Shown here: piece after piece, positions 16,696 to 25,094 of the stretch
How the letters are laid out: every line of letters starts with the position of its first letter
How positions within the stretch are numbered: position 1 is the first letter of the stretch
Origin: an uncultured bacterium
Lineage (GTDB): Bacteria; Edwardsbacteria; AC1; EtOH8
Direction of reading: 5' to 3'
Length of the DNA stretch: 64,000 nucleotides
Assembly: GCA_937863685.1 (NCBI GenBank)
Contig: CALMGM010000002.1
Location: 1 to 64,000, forward strand
Translations under genes and position numbers: made by a program
The notes under the pieces: model-generated
Told to the model about the DNA's origin: nothing
The model's database searches: none
Seen by the model: the letters and a program-made list of their open reading frames with translations, nothing else

Positions 16696-17919
16696 ATGGG
16701 AAAAACAACCTCCAATAACAAAGACAGGCTGCTATGGCAGCTTCAGGAACGGGTCAAGGAATTGACAGCTTTGCATAAAGCTTCGGCCATCCTGCAAAAC
16801 GACCGTAAGGGTATAGAGAAGGTCCTCGGGGAATTCATCAAAATACTGCCGGCGGCCTGGCAATATCCCCGGGATACCGCCGCCCGGATAGTCGCTGGGG
16901 ATTTAACCATTGCCACTCCGAATTATGCGGTCACCAGATGGAAACAATCCAGCTTTTTCGGCATCGGTGACGGAAAGCGGGGCCGGATAGAGGTTTGCTA
17001 TCTGATTAAGCAAAAGGACTCATTTGAGGGACCATTTCTCAAAGAGGAACGGCAGTTGATAGATTCTCTGGCCAAAATGCTGCATGCCTTTTACCAGAAG
17101 AGACTGGCCCAGAGGACTATCAGGGAAACCCTGGAACAACTGGAGGGAAAGGTCCTTAAAAGGACCGCCTTGCTGAACGATGCCAATCTCAAACTTAAAG
17201 GTGAAATTGCCGAGCGAAAGCGGTCGGAGCAGACGGTCAAAAAGTACCAGCAGAAGCTTAAAAAACTCGCTTCGGAACTTATTCTCACCGAGGAGAGGGA
17301 AAGGCGGGCCATAGCCTCCGATCTGCACGACCACATCGGCCAGTCGTTGGCCATGATCCGGGTCAAACTGAAGGCGCTGGAAGGCAACGCTGTCTTCAGC
17401 GGAACGGAACGGGACCTGGAGGATGTCCGGATCTTGTTGGAGCAGACCATCCGTTACACCAGAAATCTTACCTTCGAGCTCAGTCCGCCGGTGCTGTATG
17501 ATCTGGGGTTTGAGGCCGGGCTGGAGTGGCTGGCCGAACAATTCCGCAGGAAGCACGGACTGCCGGTCAAATTATCCGTCAATGGGCCGAATTTGGAGAT
17601 ATCCAACGATCTCCGGGTCACGCTTTTCAAGTCCGTTCGCGAGTTGCTTTTCAACGTTGTCAAGCATGCCCGGGCAAGCAATGTATCGGTTGTTCTGACG
17701 AACTCTGGAGGGGTCGTTGCCATAGAAGTGTCCGACGATGGTATCGGGCTGGCGGCAAAAGACGGAACTGTTGAATATTCGGAGCCAGGTGGTTTCGGGC
17801 TTTTCAGTATAAGGGAACAGCTGGGTTGTTTCGGCGGCCGGCTGAGCTTGGAGTCCCTTCCCGGATGTGGCGTTAAGGCGGTCATTAACTGCAAAACCGG
17901 AGTGGAGGAGATGATATGA
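16696..17919 (+). CDS. NarX/DegS-type sensor histidine kinase (soluble)
   Basis: 407 residues from the ATG at 16696. An upstream GTG at 16588 is possible but overlaps the tRNA-Gly promoter and adds unconserved sequence. Residues about 20-150 resemble a degenerate GAF-like input domain. A long coiled coil follows (about 150-205), then a HisKA_3 dimerisation domain with the phospho-acceptor His in ASDLHDHIGQSLAMIR, and a HATPase domain with N-box ELLFNVVKHA and G-boxes DDGIGL and GGFGLFSIREQL. No membrane helix is seen, so the signal is likely cytoplasmic. The next gene, its response regulator, overlaps by four bases. Confidence 0.9.
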   Translation: MGKTTSNNKDRLLWQLQERVKELTALHKASAILQNDRKGIEKVLGEFIKILPAAWQYPRDTAARIVAGDLTIATPNYAVTRWKQSSFFGIGDGKRGRIEVCYLIKQKDSFEGPFLKEERQLIDSLAKMLHAFYQKRLAQRTIRETLEQLEGKVLKRTALLNDANLKLKGEIAERKRSEQTVKKYQQKLKKLASELILTEERERRAIASDLHDHIGQSLAMIRVKLKALEGNAVFSGTERDLEDVRILLEQTIRYTRNLTFELSPPVLYDLGFEAGLEWLAEQFRRKHGLPVKLSVNGPNLEISNDLRVTLFKSVRELLFNVVKHARASNVSVVLTNSGGVVAIEVSDDGIGLAAKDGTVEYSEPGGFGLFSIREQLGCFGGRLSLESLPGCGVKAVINCKTGVEEMI

Positions 17920-18557
17920 AGATCATCATTGCTGACGACCATAAAATAGTGAGGGAGGGTTTGAAAAATCTGCTGGAAAAGCAGTCCGGCTTAAATGTGG
18001 TGGCCGAGACCAAGGACGGCTTGGAGGCGGTTCGGTTGGTTCGGGAACACCTGCCGGACCTGATCATCATGGATATCACCATGCCGGGGCTGAACGGAAT
18101 AGGGGCGGCCCGGCGGATAAAAGAAGTGTGTCCCACGGCCAAGATAATAATATTATCCATGCACGCCGACCGCCGATATGTGCTGGAAGCCCTAAAGGCT
18201 GGGGCGTCAGGTTATCTGCTAAAGGATTCCGCTTTTGATGAGCTGATCCAGGCGATCAAGGCCGTCTTTAAAAGCAAGATATATTTAAGTCCCGATATCA
18301 CCGATGTTCTGGTTCGGGACTATCTGGTCAATGAGCGCGATGGTGACCCTACCGCCTATTCGTTATTGTCGGCCAGGGAAAGAGAGGTTCTTCAGTTACT
18401 GGCGGAGGGAAAGAGTACCCGACAGACAGCCGATAAGCTGTCAATCAGCGTCAAGACGGTGGAGACGCACCGCCAGCAGTTGATGCAAAAACTCAATCTC
18501 CACAGCGTTGCCGAACTCACCAAATACGCAGTAAGGGAGGGATTGACGACATTGTGA
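17916..18557 (+). CDS. NarL/FixJ-family response regulator
   Basis: 213 residues. The receiver domain (1-120) has the acidic pair in IADDHK, the phosphorylatable Asp in DLIIMDITMPG and Lys in YLLKDSAFDE. The C-terminal LuxR-type HTH (about 148-213) contains LSAREREVLQLLAEGKSTRQTADKL-type sequence and SVKTVETHRQQLMQKL. It overlaps the kinase gene by ATGA and surely forms a two-component pair with it. amtB follows on the same strand after a terminator and may be a target. Confidence 0.95.
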   Translation: MKIIIADDHKIVREGLKNLLEKQSGLNVVAETKDGLEAVRLVREHLPDLIIMDITMPGLNGIGAARRIKEVCPTAKIIILSMHADRRYVLEALKAGASGYLLKDSAFDELIQAIKAVFKSKIYLSPDITDVLVRDYLVNERDGDPTAYSLLSAREREVLQLLAEGKSTRQTADKLSISVKTVETHRQQLMQKLNLHSVAELTKYAVREGLTTL

Positions 18558-18572
18558 TCTGAATATCCCTAT

Positions 18573-18605
18573 GCCCGGGGTCTTTGAAAGACGCCGGGCT
18601 TTTTG
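18573..18605 (+). terminator. Terminator after the response regulator gene
   Basis: Stem GCCCGG-G-GTCTTT with AAAGAC-G-CCGGGC (18573-18599), followed by a T-rich run. Confidence 0.8.
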
Positions 18606-18659
18606 TTTGACGGTAATTTCCGCAAAAAACTCCTTTCAGGTTTCCCGAAGGCTTTTTTC

Positions 18660-18671
18660 AGGGATATCCCT
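18660..18671. promoter_or_regulatory. Perfect 12-base palindrome upstream of amtB
   Basis: AGGGATATCCCT at 18660-18671, 73 bases before the amtB start. Its right half plus flank (ATATCCCTATG) recurs at 18563-18573, just after the response regulator stop. It could be an operator for the adjacent NarL-type regulator. This is position-based inference. Confidence 0.35.
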
Positions 18672-18743
18672 ATGGCGTAAAATCCCGGTTTATTTTAAAC
18701 TTCGGGCAGTAATTGGAAATCATAAAACAAAAAGGAGTTTAAT

Positions 18744-19973
18744 ATGTTCGATACTGGCAATACCGGGTTTATGCTGGTGGCCACCAGTCTGGTCATGCTG
18801 ATGACCCCGGGGCTGGCGTTCTTTTACGGCGGGTTGGTGGGCCGCAAGAACGTTCTGGCCATCATGCTTCAGAGTTTTGTATCCATGGGCTGGACCTCGG
18901 TGCTATGGTTCGCCTTCGGTTATTCGATGTGCTTTTCCGGGAATATGGCCGGGGGGACCGATATCGCCGGGATAATCGGCAATTTCAACATGGTCTTCTT
19001 CAGGGGGATCGACGCAATGACCCCGCTGGCCGGAAACAATATCCCGTTGTTCGTTTTCATTGCCTACCAGATGATGTTTGCCATCATTACCCCGGCGCTG
19101 ATCACGGGGGCTTTTACCAACCGGGTCCGTTTCGTCCCTTATCTGATATTTTTGACAGTCTGGCTGATCTTCGTTTATTTCCCGATGGTCCACATGGTCT
19201 GGGGAGGCGGCCTTCTGCAGAGCTGGGGGGTGCTTGATTTTGCCGGAGGGATCGTGGTGCATGCCATAGCCGGAATGGCCGCTCTGGCATCGGTGTTCTA
19301 TGTGGGACGCCGCAAAGTGGCCGAGCGGGGGCCTCACAGCATTCCCCTGGTGGCCCTGGGAACCGGTCTGCTGTGGTTCGGGTGGTACGGATTCAACGCC
19401 GGCAGCGAATTGCGGGTCGATCACATCACTTCGATGGCCTTTTTGAACACCGATACCGCCGCGTCATTCGCCGCCATCACCTGGCTGATAATGGCCTGGA
19501 TATTTGAAAAGAAGCCGAAACTGCTGGGCCTTCTGACCGGCTCTATCGCCGGGCTGGCTACCATAACCCCAGCCGCGGGCTATGTTACCGTTCAGACTGC
19601 GGCCATGATAGGCATAATCGCTGGAATGGTTTGCTATGGCGCCATAAATCTCAAGAACAAGCTGGGCTGGGATGATTCTCTGGATGTGTGGGGGGTTCAC
19701 GGGGTCGGCGGGACCATCGGGGTCATCCTGCTGGGCCTATTTGCCACCACTGCGGTGAATGCCAACGGGGCTAACGGGTTATTTTACGGCAACCCTGGTT
19801 TCTTTGTAAAGCAAACAGTGGCTGTGACCGGTGCTTCGATATACGCCTTTCTCTTTTCCTATCTGGCCTTGATCGTTATAAATAAAATCTCTCCGGTAAG
19901 AACCACCGAGGCTGAAGAGATGAACGGGCTCGATGCCAGTTTGCATGGCGAGGAAGCATATATTCACGATTAA
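18744..19973 (+). CDS. amtB: Ammonium transporter Amt
   Basis: 409 residues with about 11 membrane helices, normal for the trimeric ammonium channel. The twin pore histidines are in FPMVHMVWGGG and DVWGVHGVGG. The family signature near the N-terminus, MLMTPGLAFFYGGLV, is present. AAAAAGGAG lies about ten bases before the ATG. No glnK/PII gene follows; a terminator is found 20 bases after the stop. The preceding two-component pair is the only visible candidate regulator. Confidence 0.96.
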   Translation: MFDTGNTGFMLVATSLVMLMTPGLAFFYGGLVGRKNVLAIMLQSFVSMGWTSVLWFAFGYSMCFSGNMAGGTDIAGIIGNFNMVFFRGIDAMTPLAGNNIPLFVFIAYQMMFAIITPALITGAFTNRVRFVPYLIFLTVWLIFVYFPMVHMVWGGGLLQSWGVLDFAGGIVVHAIAGMAALASVFYVGRRKVAERGPHSIPLVALGTGLLWFGWYGFNAGSELRVDHITSMAFLNTDTAASFAAITWLIMAWIFEKKPKLLGLLTGSIAGLATITPAAGYVTVQTAAMIGIIAGMVCYGAINLKNKLGWDDSLDVWGVHGVGGTIGVILLGLFATTAVNANGANGLFYGNPGFFVKQTVAVTGASIYAFLFSYLALIVINKISPVRTTEAEEMNGLDASLHGEEAYIHD

Positions 19974-19993
19974 AAAGGAATAGACTGCCGGTT

Positions 19994-20022
19994 AAAGAGG
20001 TTGTTAACGCAACCTCTTTTTT
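19994..20022 (+). terminator. Terminator after amtB
   Basis: Stem AAAGAGGTT (19994-20002) with AACCTCTTT (20011-20019), ending in a T-run. Confidence 0.88.
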
Positions 20023-20029
20023 ATTTCCC

Positions 20030-20058
20030 TTGAAAATATTTCCCGATTCTGATACAAT
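20030..20058 (+). promoter_or_regulatory. Promoter for the 2-oxoacid:ferredoxin oxidoreductase operon
   Basis: TTGAAA (20030-20035), 17 bases, TACAAT (20053-20058). Predicted start near 20065; the ATG at 20118 is preceded by AGGAGG. Confidence 0.8.
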
Positions 20059-20117
20059 AAAAGGACTTAATTTGCCGTCAATCAAAATCATTAATATATA
20101 ATTTCAGGAGGTCCACT

Positions 20118-20321
20118 ATGCCAGAAATCAGGGTCGATGAGACCCGCTGCAAAGGATGTGAGCTATGCACCAAGGCTTGTCCCAAAAGCTGCATAGAGAT
20201 GTCCGATACCTTCAGCGTCACCGGCTATTACCCGGCCAAACTGGCCAAAACGGATTGCTGCATAGGCTGCGGCCTGTGCGCCCAGATATGCCCCGATCTG
20301 GCCATCGCGGTGTGGAAGTAA
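20118..20321 (+). CDS. 2-oxoacid:ferredoxin oxidoreductase delta subunit (2x4Fe-4S ferredoxin)
   Basis: 67 residues with two complete CxxCxxCxxxCP motifs, CKGCELCTKACP and CIGCGLCAQICP. It passes electrons from the thiamine-diphosphate catalytic core to ferredoxin. It opens a four-gene operon in the order delta-alpha-beta-gamma, the arrangement of Kor/Vor-type enzymes of anaerobes. Good ribosome binding site AGGAGG. Confidence 0.93.
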   Translation: MPEIRVDETRCKGCELCTKACPKSCIEMSDTFSVTGYYPAKLAKTDCCIGCGLCAQICPDLAIAVWK

Positions 20322-20381
20322 AGTTATATCAATCTTTATCCACGCCTTTTCTGTTTAAGCTAAACTTTTAGGAGAAAATAA

Positions 20382-21620
20382 ATGGGTGAAAAGATCTTAA
20401 TGAAGGGCAATGAAGCCCTGGCCGAGGGCGCGGTCCTGGCCGGGTGCCGCTTCTTTTCCGGGTATCCCATCACTCCGCAGAACGAAGTGCCGGAGTATAT
20501 GTCCTGGCGCCTTCCCGAAGCTGGCGGGACCTTTATTCAGGCCGAATCCGAGGTGTCGGCCATCAACATGATCTACGGAGCTGCGGCCACCGGGATCCGC
20601 ACCATGACCTCGTCCTCCAGTCCGGGCATCAGCCTGAAGCAGGAGGGCATTTCCTACTGCGCCGGGGCCGACCTGCCGATATTCTTTGCCAATGTGGTCC
20701 GGGGCGGCCCGGGGCTGGGCAACATCGCCGCCTCCCAGGGTGACTACAACCAGTCGGTCAAGGGCGGCGGCCACGGGGATTACCACACCATCGTGCTGGC
20801 TCCCAACTCGGTGGACGAGATGGGAAATTTCCCCAAGAAATGCTACGAGCTGGCCGAAAAATACCGTATGCCTTCGATGATCCTGGCCGACGGCATTCTG
20901 GGACAGATGATGGAGCCGGTGGAGTTCAAGTTTCAGCCGGTGGATCCCAAGTCATTGAAGAAACCCGAGTGGTCACTGGGCAGCGCCGAAGGACGGAAGA
21001 AAAGGATAGTCCGTTCCTACGATCTGCGGGAAGGGGAATTGGAAAAACTGAACTGGATCCGGGCCAAGAAATTCAAAGAGATAGAGGATAAGGAAGTCCT
21101 GTTCGAAGAGAAAAACATCAACGATGCCCAGCTGGTGCTGGTGGCCTACGGCACTTCATCCCGCATCGCCGCCGCCGCCATGAAGATGGCCCGCGACAAG
21201 GGTATGAAGGTCGGGCTGTTCCGGCCCATCACCCTGTGGCCGTTCCCCAAGAAACAGTTGGCCAAAATGGCCCAAAGGGTGAAGAACTTCCTGGTGGTGG
21301 AGATGAGCCAGGGCCAGTTCGTGGACGACGTCCGCCTGGCCATCAATGGCACTGCCGAAATAGATCTGTATGCCAGGCCTTCGGGAATCCCCAACGGCGA
21401 GGAAGTGTTTGCCGTGGTGGATAAGCTTTACCAGAGCATCAAGCCGGCGATAGCGGCTAAAAAAGCTGAAAAGAGCAAACCGGCTAAAAAAGCCAAAGCC
21501 CCCAAGAAGGCCAAGCCGACAAAGAAGCTCAAGCCGGTTAAAAAATTCCAGCCGGTTAAAAAGAAAACAACAAAAATAAAGACTGCCAAAAAATCGACCA
21601 AGAAAGGAGGGCGTAGATAA
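20382..21620 (+). CDS. vorB: 2-oxoacid:ferredoxin oxidoreductase alpha subunit (VorB-like) with Lys-rich tail
   Basis: 412 residues. The first ~355 match the alpha subunit of ketoisovalerate (3-methyl-2-oxobutanoate):ferredoxin oxidoreductase: GNEALAEGAVLAGCRFF, FSGYPITPQNEVPEYM, RGGPGLGNIAASQGDY and DGILGQMMEP. Related enzymes act on 2-oxoglutarate, so the substrate is probable, not certain. The last ~55 residues are almost entirely Lys, Ala, Pro and Thr (repeats like AKKAKAPKKAKPTKK), absent from typical relatives and clearly in frame. The stop overlaps the next start (TAATG). Confidence 0.9.
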   Translation: MGEKILMKGNEALAEGAVLAGCRFFSGYPITPQNEVPEYMSWRLPEAGGTFIQAESEVSAINMIYGAAATGIRTMTSSSSPGISLKQEGISYCAGADLPIFFANVVRGGPGLGNIAASQGDYNQSVKGGGHGDYHTIVLAPNSVDEMGNFPKKCYELAEKYRMPSMILADGILGQMMEPVEFKFQPVDPKSLKKPEWSLGSAEGRKKRIVRSYDLREGELEKLNWIRAKKFKEIEDKEVLFEEKNINDAQLVLVAYGTSSRIAAAAMKMARDKGMKVGLFRPITLWPFPKKQLAKMAQRVKNFLVVEMSQGQFVDDVRLAINGTAEIDLYARPSGIPNGEEVFAVVDKLYQSIKPAIAAKKAEKSKPAKKAKAPKKAKPTKKLKPVKKFQPVKKKTTKIKTAKKSTKKGGRR

Positions 21621-22375
21621 TGGAACTTGTCAATAAAAAGCCATCCAGCCTGGTCGACATTAAAATGCATTACTGCCCGGGCTGCGGCCACGGAATAGTG
21701 CATAGGCTGATCGCCGAAGTGATGGACGAACTGGGTATCCGGGAGAGGACCGTGGGGGTGGCCCCGGTGGGCTGCGCGGTGTTCTCCGATGATTATTTCA
21801 ACTGCGACATGATCCAGGGGCCGCACGGCCGAGGACCGGCCATCGCCACCGGCATCAAACGCTCCCAGCCAGGCTGCATAGTGTTCTCCTATCAGGGAGA
21901 CGGCGACCTGGCCTCCATCGGTATGGCCGAGACTGTTCATTCGGCGGCCCGCTCCGAGAACATCAGCATCATCTTCATCAACAATGCCATATACGGCATG
22001 ACCGGCGGGCAGATGGCCCCCACCACGTTGATCGGACAGCCGGCCACCACCTGCCCCAAGGGGCGTGATCCCAAGGTCAACGGTTATCCCATCAAGGTCT
22101 GCGAACTGCTTTCTCAATTGGACGGCGCCAGGTTTCTGGAGCGGACATCGGTCAGCACCGCCCAAGGGGTGATCAAAACCAAGAAGGCCATCAAAAAGGC
22201 TTTTCAAAACCAAATTGAAGGGAAAGGTTTCTCGCTGGTGGAGATCCTGTCCATGTGTCCCACCAACTGGGGTGTTACCCCGTTGCAGGGTCTGAAATTT
22301 GTGGATGAGAAGATGATGCCGTTGTATCCGCTGGGTGTCTTCCGCTCGCCGGAACAGGAAGGAGGGCAGAAATAA
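21620..22375 (+). CDS. 2-oxoacid:ferredoxin oxidoreductase beta subunit (TPP-binding)
   Basis: 251 residues. Thiamine diphosphate site GDGDLASIG followed by NNAIYGMTGGQ; the family N-terminal motif YCPGCGHGIVHRL is present. With the alpha subunit it decarboxylates branched-chain or other 2-oxoacids to the acyl-CoA, reducing ferredoxin. Coupled by overlap to both neighbours (shares A at 21620 and 22375). Confidence 0.94.
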   Translation: MELVNKKPSSLVDIKMHYCPGCGHGIVHRLIAEVMDELGIRERTVGVAPVGCAVFSDDYFNCDMIQGPHGRGPAIATGIKRSQPGCIVFSYQGDGDLASIGMAETVHSAARSENISIIFINNAIYGMTGGQMAPTTLIGQPATTCPKGRDPKVNGYPIKVCELLSQLDGARFLERTSVSTAQGVIKTKKAIKKAFQNQIEGKGFSLVEILSMCPTNWGVTPLQGLKFVDEKMMPLYPLGVFRSPEQEGGQK

Positions 22376-22911
22376 TGTATCAGGGAATTAGAATTTCGGG
22401 TTTCGGCGGCCAAGGCGTGATATCGGCCGGCATTCTGCTGGCCCAGGCCGGGCTGTTGGAGAACAAAAACGTATCATGGTTTCCGGCTTACGGGGCCGAG
22501 ATGAGGGGCGGCACAGCCAATTGCTCCGTTGTCATAGCCTCCGAAGAGGTTTCCAGCCCGGTGGTCTCCCGTCCCGATACCGTCATCGTGATGAACGAGC
22601 CATCATTGGCCAAGTTTGAACCTTTGGTCAAGCCAGGCGGACTGCTGATCATCAACAGTTCGCTGGTTAACTCCAAGCCCAAGCGGACCGACATCAAAGT
22701 GGCCTATGTGCCGTGCAACAAGATAGCCGAGGAGATCGGCACCACCAAGATCGCCAACATGGTTGCCCTGGGCGCCTATGCCGGCCTGACTGGAGCTTTA
22801 TCGGTCGACACCATCGCCAAGGCTTTGGGCAAGGTCTTCAAACGAGCCAAGCCGGAGATGCTGGAGCTTAATGTCAAGGCCCTTAAAAAGGGCGCGGAAA
22901 CAAAGATCTAG
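22375..22911 (+). CDS. 2-oxoacid:ferredoxin oxidoreductase gamma subunit
   Basis: 178 residues, pyruvate ferredoxin oxidoreductase gamma-type domain with GFGGQGVISAGILLAQAG near the N-terminus and PAYGAEMRGGTANCSV. It binds the CoA/acyl moiety or stabilises the complex in related enzymes. Last gene of the operon, with a terminator 15 bases downstream. Confidence 0.94.
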   Translation: MYQGIRISGFGGQGVISAGILLAQAGLLENKNVSWFPAYGAEMRGGTANCSVVIASEEVSSPVVSRPDTVIVMNEPSLAKFEPLVKPGGLLIINSSLVNSKPKRTDIKVAYVPCNKIAEEIGTTKIANMVALGAYAGLTGALSVDTIAKALGKVFKRAKPEMLELNVKALKKGAETKI

Positions 22912-22925
22912 GTCGTTGATATCAG

Positions 22926-22953
22926 GGGACGGAGCATAGCTCCGTCCCTTTTT
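22926..22953 (+). terminator. Terminator after the oxidoreductase operon
   Basis: Ten-base stem GGGACGGAGC (22926-22935) with GCTCCGTCCC (22939-22948), loop ATA, then TTTTT. Confidence 0.92.
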
Positions 22954-22988
22954 ATTGCAGTCCCCGTAAATAATGAAGAGGAGTATTC

Positions 22989-23753
22989 ATGACCGAAAAT
23001 AAACTGCAGCGGGACCGGATCGTCAAGGCCGTGGTTGATACTTTGGAGCCGTTGAATTTTGTCCACACCTTGTGGCAGGGCGGGGCGGCGGCATTCAATA
23101 GGGTCGATCAGTGGAGCGATATCGATTTTATGGTCATCGCCGACCGGGAATTCATCCCCCGGGTCTTCGAAACCGTTGAAACGGCTATTGAAAAGCTGGC
23201 CGGGTTCGATCTGATCTTCGATGTTCCCCAGCCCACGTCACATGGGTTCTTTCAGAAATTCTACCGGCTGAAGAATACCAGCCCCTTTTTATTGATCGAT
23301 TTCGCAGTGGGAGAACTGGAGAAGCCAGATAAATTCCTGGAGCCGGAGATCCACGGTAACCCTATCGTGCATTTCGACCGGAAGAACATCATCGCCTCCC
23401 AGCCGCTGGACAAGGAAAAGTTCCGCAAGAATATGATGCTGGCCCTGGAACGCAACAAGGCAAAAGTGGATATGTTCGCGTTGTTCTTCGACAAGGAATT
23501 CAACCGGGGCAACTACATGGATGCCTTCGATTTTTATTACAATTTTGCCATAGGAAGCCTTTTGGCCGTTTTAAGGATGAAGCATTCCCCATATCATTAT
23601 ACTTTCCGATCCAAATATGCCAACTATGACCTGCCGCCGGAAGTGGTAAAAAGATTGGAGGAGCTTTATTTTGTGAAGGACCCTGAGGATATGAAAGCAA
23701 AATATGGGCAGATAAGGGAGTGGTTCCAATCGGTCGTTAGAGATTTGGAATAA
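22989..23753 (+). CDS. Nucleotidyltransferase-fold protein of unknown substrate
   Basis: 254 residues. The N-terminal part shows a polymerase-beta-type nucleotidyltransferase site: LWQGGAAAFNRVDQWSDIDFMVIAD, i.e. a G-G then D-x-D pattern at about residues 28-52. The first signature is less strict than the canonical GS(x)AR. The C-terminal half is helical, as in aminoglycoside nucleotidyltransferase-like proteins, but residues fixing a drug substrate are not recognisable. It could be a housekeeping transferase or an inactive relative. GAGGAG precedes the ATG, and a shared terminator separates it from the opposing gene. Confidence 0.75.
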   Translation: MTENKLQRDRIVKAVVDTLEPLNFVHTLWQGGAAAFNRVDQWSDIDFMVIADREFIPRVFETVETAIEKLAGFDLIFDVPQPTSHGFFQKFYRLKNTSPFLLIDFAVGELEKPDKFLEPEIHGNPIVHFDRKNIIASQPLDKEKFRKNMMLALERNKAKVDMFALFFDKEFNRGNYMDAFDFYYNFAIGSLLAVLRMKHSPYHYTFRSKYANYDLPPEVVKRLEELYFVKDPEDMKAKYGQIREWFQSVVRDLE

Positions 23754-23754
23754 T

Positions 23755-23784
23755 AAAAAGGGCGCTGATTTCAGCGCCCTTTTT
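23755..23784. terminator. Bidirectional terminator between converging genes
   Basis: Stem AAAAAGGGCGCTG/CAGCGCCCTTTTT with loop ATTT. A-run on the left and T-run on the right let it serve the + gene ending at 23753 and the - gene ending at 23801. Confidence 0.9.
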
Positions 23785-23800
23785 GTGTTCTATCCTGGAG

Positions 23801-24322
23801 TTACTTCCGGCCCTTGCCGGATTTCTTGTTATCCTTGTCGTTCTTCGCCTTTTCTTCCTTCTTGTCCTGTTTCCCCTCCTTGATATCTTTTTTCATTTCT
23901 TTCTGGTCCTGCTTCTTCTCCCAGTGTTTTTCCTTCTCCCACTGTTTCCAGTTCTTTTTTACCTCTTGGTACTTGAATCCGGAATGGTCTATGGCCATCT
24001 TGCGCCACTCGGGAGAGAGTTTGAAAAACGGCGCCGGGACATACTTGTTTTTCCGGTGTTTCCAGGGTCCGTTGTAGTGATTGGCCCGATACCAGCGGTT
24101 GTGGTGAAACCTCCACCAGTAGCCGCCATAGAAAAAGAAATCGTGCTCGTAACCGTAGATGAAATAGATGTAAGTGCCTGGGATCACCGCCATGGTGGGC
24201 TCATCCTTGATCTGCACCAGCGGCAGGTTGATGTTGATCTTGACGTCGGTATCGGCCAGCAAACCCGGTGTCCCAAGGGAGCTGAGCAACAATAAGGCGA
24301 TAAGCATCAATTTTGTTTTCAT
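23801..24322 (-). CDS. Secreted basic protein with Trp/Tyr-rich core, unknown function
   Basis: 173 residues on the minus strand. Signal peptide (about 1-23, cleavage after LLA). The core at about 60-95 is dense in aromatic residues (FFFYGGYWWRFHHNRWYRA, NGPWKH), resembling the YxWxxW/WxxGxW repeat proteins of periplasm or outer membrane. From residue 110 on it is a long charged helix, then a Lys/Asp/Glu tail. Promoter on the minus strand: TTGACA at 24371-24376, 18-base spacer, TATCAT at 24347-24352; RBS AAAGGAG. Function unknown; metal or envelope polymer binding is possible. Confidence 0.8.
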   Translation of the reverse strand: MKTKLMLIALLLLSSLGTPGLLADTDVKININLPLVQIKDEPTMAVIPGTYIYFIYGYEHDFFFYGGYWWRFHHNRWYRANHYNGPWKHRKNKYVPAPFFKLSPEWRKMAIDHSGFKYQEVKKNWKQWEKEKHWEKKQDQKEMKKDIKEGKQDKKEEKAKNDKDNKKSGKGRK

Positions 24323-24346
24323 TTTCCGTTCTCCTTTCTATTTGCA

Positions 24347-24376
24347 ATGATAGCCAGTGAAAATGCTTTTGTCAAG
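24347..24376 (-). promoter_or_regulatory. Promoter for the secreted basic protein gene
   Basis: Minus strand TTGACA (complement of 24371-24376) and TATCAT (complement of 24347-24352) with an 18-base spacer. Predicted start near 24340. Confidence 0.75.
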
Positions 24377-24456
24377 TTTTTGTTTAATAAATGTTAGAGT
24401 GCCTGGCCGGGAATCAGGTTCCTGGACTATTCTCAAAATCAGGCTAACTTTATTGT

Positions 24457-24485
24457 TTGACATAGCTTGCAAAATCTGTTAAATT
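24457..24485 (+). promoter_or_regulatory. Promoter for pgsA, predicting a leaderless transcript
   Basis: TTGACA (24457-24462), 17 bases, TAAATT (24480-24485). The -10 ends six bases before the ATG at 24492, so the predicted transcription start coincides with the start codon. No ribosome binding site is present. Confidence 0.7.
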
Positions 24486-24491
24486 TACGAC

Positions 24492-25094
24492 ATGACGATG
24501 AATCTGCCCAATATCCTCACTCTGGCCCGGCTGGTTATCAGTCCGGTCTTCATGGCCCTGTTGCTGGTGGACAATGTATATTCCCGGCTGGGAGCCATGG
24601 CGCTTTTCATCCTGGCCTCGGTTACCGACCTGTTGGACGGATATCTGGCCCGCAAGAACGGCCAGCAGACCGATTTCGGCAAGTTCATGGACCCGGTGGC
24701 CGACAAATTCCTGATCGCCCTGGCCCTGATCTCATTCGTGGCCCTGAAGTCGGCCAGCACCTGGATGGTGATGATAATCATTGGGCGGGAATTTCTGATA
24801 ATGGGCCTGCGGACCTTGGTGGCCTACCGCCGGGTGATGATGGAGTCCAGTTTTCTGGCCAAGATCAAGACCTTCAGCCAGATGGCCTCGGTGTTCGGTA
24901 TTCTGCTGTACATATGCCTCAATGATTGCGTGGATGCGGGCTTCTTAAGCCTTTCATGGCAGTTGCTGGCCGATCTGAAGTTCTCTTTCGATGCCCTGCT
25001 TTTTCTGGCCATGCTGCTTACCCTGCTTTCAGGCTTGGATTATGTGATCAAGAACCGCTGGCTGATCCTGGGCCTTTTTAGGGATAATCTGTAA
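24492..25094 (+). CDS. pgsA: CDP-diacylglycerol-glycerol-3-phosphate 3-phosphatidyltransferase
   Basis: 200 residues with about five or six membrane helices. The CDP-alcohol phosphotransferase motif DG-x2-AR-x8-G-x3-D-x3-D is complete (LLDGYLARKNGQ ... DFGKFMDPVADK) at about residues 54-78. It makes phosphatidylglycerol phosphate at the inner membrane. The product is the substrate of the next gene, pgpA, which starts directly at the stop. A second ATG at 24498 is possible. Confidence 0.96.
   Translation: MTMNLPNILTLARLVISPVFMALLLVDNVYSRLGAMALFILASVTDLLDGYLARKNGQQTDFGKFMDPVADKFLIALALISFVALKSASTWMVMIIIGREFLIMGLRTLVAYRRVMMESSFLAKIKTFSQMASVFGILLYICLNDCVDAGFLSLSWQLLADLKFSFDALLFLAMLLTLLSGLDYVIKNRWLILGLFRDNL

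Noticed and set aside
21455-21620. Separate small basic gene or frameshift at the end of vorB
   Set aside because: The lysine-rich stretch is in frame, has no internal start with RBS, and ends in the usual overlap with the beta-subunit gene.
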